From Larimichthys crocea (lineage: Eukaryota; Chordata; Actinopteri; Sciaenidae), in contig NW_020857941.1 in the NCBI RefSeq assembly GCF_000972845.2, positions 60,948 through 124,947 of the forward strand: a DNA stretch of 64,000 nucleotides. The letters are read 5' to 3'. Under the pieces are notes generated by a model. That model saw only the letters and a list, made by a program, of their open reading frames with translations, was not told the origin of the DNA and made no database searches. How positions within the stretch are numbered: the first letter of the stretch is position 1; each line of letters starts with the position of its first letter. Below are positions 59,216 through 64,000 of this stretch, piece by piece. The translations under genes and the position numbers were made by a program.

Positions 59216-59740
59216 TTGATGTCATCATGTGACATCAAGGGCCCTTGACAAAAAAGAACTGACCAAAACCACTCATTCACTGGGAGGAGGTCAGAACTCA
59301 TGGACTAGGGGTCAGTGGGCGACCAGAGATCAAGGTGAACCTTTACATCTGACACCAAAGACCCAGTTTGAATAGAGACAGCGATTACCATCTCCCTCTA
59401 TATAGAATCACCTGTTATCTCAAGACTGGCTCGTGATAAAAACTAAACTATGACATGACAACTGACCAACTCCATCTGCTTTGAATTTACAGGTGCTTAA
59501 CTCCAGAACAGTAGGTTAGCACAATGTTGGGTCTGTGGGTGGAGGAGATGGAAGAGGAGGGGGCACTGTTCTTGTCGTCGATTACTCATTGGAAATAAAA
59601 CAGAAGTCAAACAAGCTCCAATTAAGCCTCCTTCAATTAAGAGACATTTAAAAAGAGAAATAATTTCACTTCTTTCTCTTCTTGTCTCATCTTGTAATAA
59701 CAAATACATTACAGGCATTATTAGCGATGGATGCCCTCGT
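59216..59740. other. No gene recognised
   Basis: Single-copy-looking sequence with stops in all frames. The part from 59490 is complex and may belong to the regulatory-looking block that follows. Confidence 0.35.
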
Positions 59741-60310
59741 TATTATTAAGGACTGCAGACGAAAATCTAATTAAAGCAACTGTGTAACAAAAAAGGAACA
59801 CTCTAATGAGCATTATTATGGCACATTTCAAATAATGTAAACGGAACTCTCTCGTTTAGCTGCCCTGTCCCGCTCATTAGCAGTTAAGCAAAGAAAAGAT
59901 AATGAGACAATAACGTAATCTGAACCATATTTATAACAATTCAGATATTCTAATGAAGAATGTAGCTTTCGAAAGCATGGGCTAGTGAAGGGGTGTGCCT
60001 GCTGCTGCAGCAGCAGGAGCTGCTAATTCCTTTATAATATGTAGATGATATGCAGCCTTTTTTCTCACTCTCTCCTCACAGACACGTCAGGTCATTCGGG
60101 CATTTGCACACATATCAGTAAAGAAAAAAGAGATGGAGGAAATATCTGTCTAATTATTTTGCTTCCCATACATGCATTAAGGATTCAAATTTGTAATTAA
60201 GAGACAAGAGGCACTGGCAGGATCCTGCATGGGTTAGTGAACATGGCACGGGCTTGTGGGTAATTAATCAAATTTAATAGCTTAAAAGGGAAGGAATGCA
60301 CAGCCATGGT
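59740..60310. other. Candidate conserved non-coding element, homeobox-site-rich
   Basis: Four TAATTA cores at 59768-59773, 60151-60156, 60194-60199 and 60261-60266, with other TAAT/ATTA motifs (CTCTAATGAGCATTATTATG, CGCTCATTAGCAGTTAAG). It is low in CpG, has no gene-like frame and matches no repeat family that I know. This is the clearest enhancer-like block in the window, but conservation and activity are inference. Confidence 0.4.
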
Positions 60311-60947
60311 AAATACAGAAGACTAGATACTCCACTGTCCAAACTTGAACAATAAAAATGTATTGTGAAGTGAATGTGAAGACCGTCTTATCCTTCTCTG
60401 AAACAGGGATTTACTCAGAGAATGGAACACTGTGTAAATATGGACATTAAGAAAAACCTTTCAATCAAACTCCAGAGTGACTGCAGCTTTTATTACTGTA
60501 CGCTTCAGCATGAGTCAACTTACATCAGCGTGAGGGTTGGAATTGGTCAGTTTCAAATGAACATATTGCAGAGTTCATAGCTCATCAGTCAGACTTACAC
60601 ACTGAACACAGGAAAACTGGATGGTAGGTTATAAACTTTTACAAATCCTGTCTTGAGTAGAAATCAGGTAACTGGCAGCTGAAATGCTCTGATGGTAAAT
60701 TTGCATCTCATTCACCCTTTTACCTACACTCTCACAGGGCAGTGAGCCACTGATGTCTTGCTCAGGGACACTTTGACATGTGGAAGAAGCAGCTGGGGAT
60801 CGAAGGACCTGTTCTACTCTCTGAGTCACAGCCACCAACTTCACCATGTTAGCAAAGACACTGTTAATGCCACCTCTACTGTGGAAGACCTAAATACACA
60901 GTCTGATTCGATACCGAAAACACATAGATATATTCTTAATAAAGTTG

Positions 60948-61488
60948 CAAAATTATGGGAATTTTCAAAGTCGGCATCTTTCCATGGGAATTAACAAGTA
61001 TTTATGGGAATAAACGGAAATAAACTGGGAATTTACAAAATTTTGTCCTTTAACAGGGAACTTAAATATAGTTGGGGAAAATATATTTTAGCATAATCTT
61101 GACTAAAACAACCAGATTTCATGCAGGTACACTTGAATATCTTATCTTACTGCAGGAGGCCCCGCCCCCCTACCTACAGGTGATTTCTGTACCTGGACCA
61201 CATTTAGAGCCCAGAGCACACAGAGACTATTCAAGACACACATTTGAGCTTCTGGACTACGTAATATTGTTCAATAAAATAATTCAAACTTTATAAAGTT
61301 CTACTTACAAATAAATCTGTTGAAATGTTTTTAATCGTTTTATTTTGCATGTCTGCTTATGACAAAACTAAATGTTTCTGGTTATCGTTGGATATGATAC
61401 AGTTAATTTAAATTACCCCCAGTTTCCAGTTAATTCCCATGGAATTTCCGATTTGGAATATTTCCAAAATTGCCCCTTTGCAACCCTA
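60948..61488. mobile_element. hAT-like MITE with GTTGCAAAA...TTTGCAACCCT ends
   Basis: Left end GTTGCAAAATTATGGGAATT with ATGGGAATTAAC; right end GTTAATTCCCATGGAATTTC with CCCCTTTGCAACCCT, an imperfect inverted repeat of about 50 bases. The interior is AT-rich and non-coding. It matches a miniature element that I recall as common in fish. Confidence 0.6.
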
Positions 61489-61489
61489 A

Positions 61490-64000
61490 ATATTATAAGA
61501 TATGATAGCCTGCAATTCAAAGCTGGTTTCAGTTCAATAACAGATGGACTAAATATGAAGCCATCATTGAACCCAGTTTACTTAATGGATCTGTGGTATA
61601 CACACTTGTTTTGTGTGTGTGCAAATCTGATGCTTCACATTACACATGACGATCATAGACACTAGATCTTACAGGTCAAATGTGAGTCTAAAGATGTTAA
61701 CATGTGGGGGCCATTAAATAAAATATCATTATTTTAAAATCTGACAAAAGTTGTTCCATGGCAAGCTTTTTTTCTAAGCAGTGAAGTGTGGTCTCTACAT
61801 TCAGGGTCAATCGAATCAACTAATGATTCACAAATAAACACTGTCTCACACCACAATTGAGGCGCTTTGTTTTATCGCAAGCCTCACTTCAAACTTGGCA
61901 ATGAACTACAGGGTCATTTGACAATGGAACAAATTATTAACTGAATACAACTCTGTACCTGTAGAACTGCAGAGAGGAGCCACTTAGGATCCATCCAGAA
62001 TTCTTTTCAGAACATATTTAATCAAAACTCTGACCTTGTGCTGAAGAACCTCACTGTGTTTAGCAGTTGGAGATTATGGAGCTGAGCACATAAAGCAAGC
62101 AGTCAATCTGAAACCCCATTTTGGCAATTGAAAGACAAAATCGAGCATGGCCAGTACAGCACACAAATACACACTTCTCAACTTAGCAAGTATGACAATG
62201 ACCCCAAGACATCTGGAGTTGTACATCCTTTACATAGAACATGCTCTATAGTAAGCCGAACACTGGGTCTTTCCCTTGTTATAATAAATGGTGTTCAGCT
62301 TAGAGCAGATATATCCAAAGGCCTCCAATTGCTGCCATCTGAATGAGAGCTGCATCTCTATTATCCACACAAACACAGGCAATACAGGCAGAGATAGCTG
62401 CTATTCACTGCCACAATCAACTCGAGACCCCATCACTGTCATAATGGTGATCTCAGTAGGGAGGACACTGATGACTGCTCCAGCCGGCTCTAGTGAATGC
62501 CACTTAATAAAGGCAATGATTTTATTCCTCCCCCAGCAGCAACATAAGTATCCACACTCCAGGCCCTACTCACCATCCATCATCCTTGAATGGTGATAAG
62601 TGACAACAATTTCCTGCTATTCCCAGCCACAGAGCCAGAGTAAGGTAAGGCGCCAGCCATAGATGATTATCTAGCCGTGCCACTTAAAATCATCATACAA
62701 TTAGACACATCCCTCGAGTCTCCTGAGTTTCACTGAGAACGACAGACGAATCAATGATGATGATGGGAAGTGCAGAGAAAAAGGCAGCGTGAGAGAGGGT
62801 TGAGCTGGAGAGAATGAGGCTGACTGATTATGTGTCAGTCAAATACAGTGGTCAGCCTACTCATATGAGAGATGGGGGGTACTCTCATTTCCCCTCTTGG
62901 TTACATAAAATGTAAACAGGCCTCCTGCTCTTGTAAAGAAAATACTTCAGGACATTCTCAATGACCTCGAGACTAATGCATACTATATTTTTGCTGCAGT
63001 GAATGGGAAGAACAGGAAAACCTTGCATTATACAAACTTGGGAGGATTCGCATATTATTCTAAGATGGTTATCCTCACTGCTAGCCCCATAGTCACACCA
63101 TGAATAAGCAAATGTTTCTATCTTTTACTTTTCGACCGTACTTCGAAGCCAGGACAAAATAAGGCTTACCTTGTAACTGTTTTATTAAAGATATAAATTC
63201 CTGTTATCTCCAGCTCTAAATTACAACTATCTTGCTTTCCTGCCTTGCTGCTCATAATTACAGTCTAAGATAAAATAAAATCAATATTGATAATAATAAC
63301 ATCAAAATAATGTGAATATGACACTAATGGTGATGCACATCAGTAACAACTGATATATAATCAGCATGGACGCACTTTGACATGTCACTGTGCCTTTTCC
63401 CAGCATTGATGGGCACAGATGCTCCAGGGGGACATTTTTAAATCACATTTGCTTCCTGGTTTAACACCTCCCAGCTATTAGTGTGTGGTGATGACCCCAA
63501 GCCTATACACAGGATGGGGGTAGGGGATGGTATGCCAGCTGCCAAAGACTGCTTTCCCCGCTTTCCATTAGAGCCCTTCGAACCAGATACAAGTTTTAAT
63601 GAACCTACTGATTGAACCTACACCAACATGCCTGCAAGAGTACCTCACATAAATATGTTTTTATGAGTTCCAATAAAGGATACAGATTTTGAATTTATGG
63701 AAAAATAGAGCACGGTATTGGACTGGACTTGTGGTGATACCCTGATATGTCGGAAGAGAAAATGCTGGACTGGTGCATCTTTATCATTTTTCAAGGTTTG
63801 GAAAACTGCATTCCAGAGTTCCACGCTGTTTCAGAGTGAGAAAAACGATCACTAAGGAGAAAGTGAATAGAAATGAGATCTACAGTAAAGTGTCTCAGAT
63901 GTTAAGGTGAAGGGTCAGCTCATCTCAGAGACAACTTCTCTCTTTTATGATGGATGGATGTAACATACTGAGCGCTCTACTGTACATCTGGAAAGATGAG
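61490..64000. other. No gene recognised; several complex, regulatory-looking stretches
   Basis: Complex non-repetitive blocks at about 62360-62760 and 63360-63600 stand out from AT-rich surroundings. No exon of arhgef39 (DH domain) or of another gene was recognised on either strand. Confidence 0.35.

Noticed and set aside
61960..62010. CTGCAG-rich patch considered as the missing DH exon of arhgef39
   Set aside because: Minus-strand translation gives no DH motif (no LLPLPLQR-like run) and a stop falls within the frame.

Overview
The window is vertebrate nuclear DNA, most likely from a percomorph-type teleost fish. Evidence for this: split genes with GT-AG introns, long dinucleotide microsatellites, a dense load of fish-type transposons (Rex3, L2, tRNA-derived SINEs, hAT and pogo/Tigger-like DNA elements), and proteins that align with vertebrate families. 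There are no operons, bacterial genes or CRISPR arrays. Family names come from recalled sequence motifs; no database search was run.

Layout. About 0-17 kb is intergenic and full of transposon debris: a possible solo LTR, hAT relics, a CpG-rich stretch with an 18-bp minisatellite, a high-copy repeat carrying a palindromic CRE site, a tRNA-derived SINE, a 5'-truncated Rex3 with a perfect 13-bp target-site duplication, and an L2 element split by a second L2 in the opposite orientation. At 17.35-21.51 kb on the plus strand lies a complete five-exon gene for a 205-residue Ras-like protein, called rergl. A CR1/L2-type LINE 3' end sits in its third intron. From 21.6 to 38 kb is another intergenic stretch with SINEs, an L2 3' end, a CR1-like LINE, a Tigger-like element and two unexplained open segments.

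From 38.09 kb to at least 54.32 kb, on the minus strand, lie the last four recognised coding exons of a Rho guanine-nucleotide exchange factor, called arhgef39. They cover the end of the DH domain and the PH domain. The introns are 4-7 kb each, and at least 9.7 kb of upstream sequence holds no exon that I could recognise. These introns and the flank to 64 kb contain long non-repetitive, non-coding, homeobox-site-rich stretches that look like conserved regulatory elements, next to a 0.66-kb AT-rich minisatellite and several MITEs.

The two genes are convergent (tail to tail, about 16.6 kb apart). Nothing in the sequence shows a functional link, although both belong to small-GTPase signalling: one is an atypical Ras-like protein and the other an activator of Rho proteins. 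I see no convincing undescribed biological system. The best candidates for follow-up are the putative regulatory elements, two perfect hairpins, a little-known three-copy repeat family, and two orphan exon-like segments.
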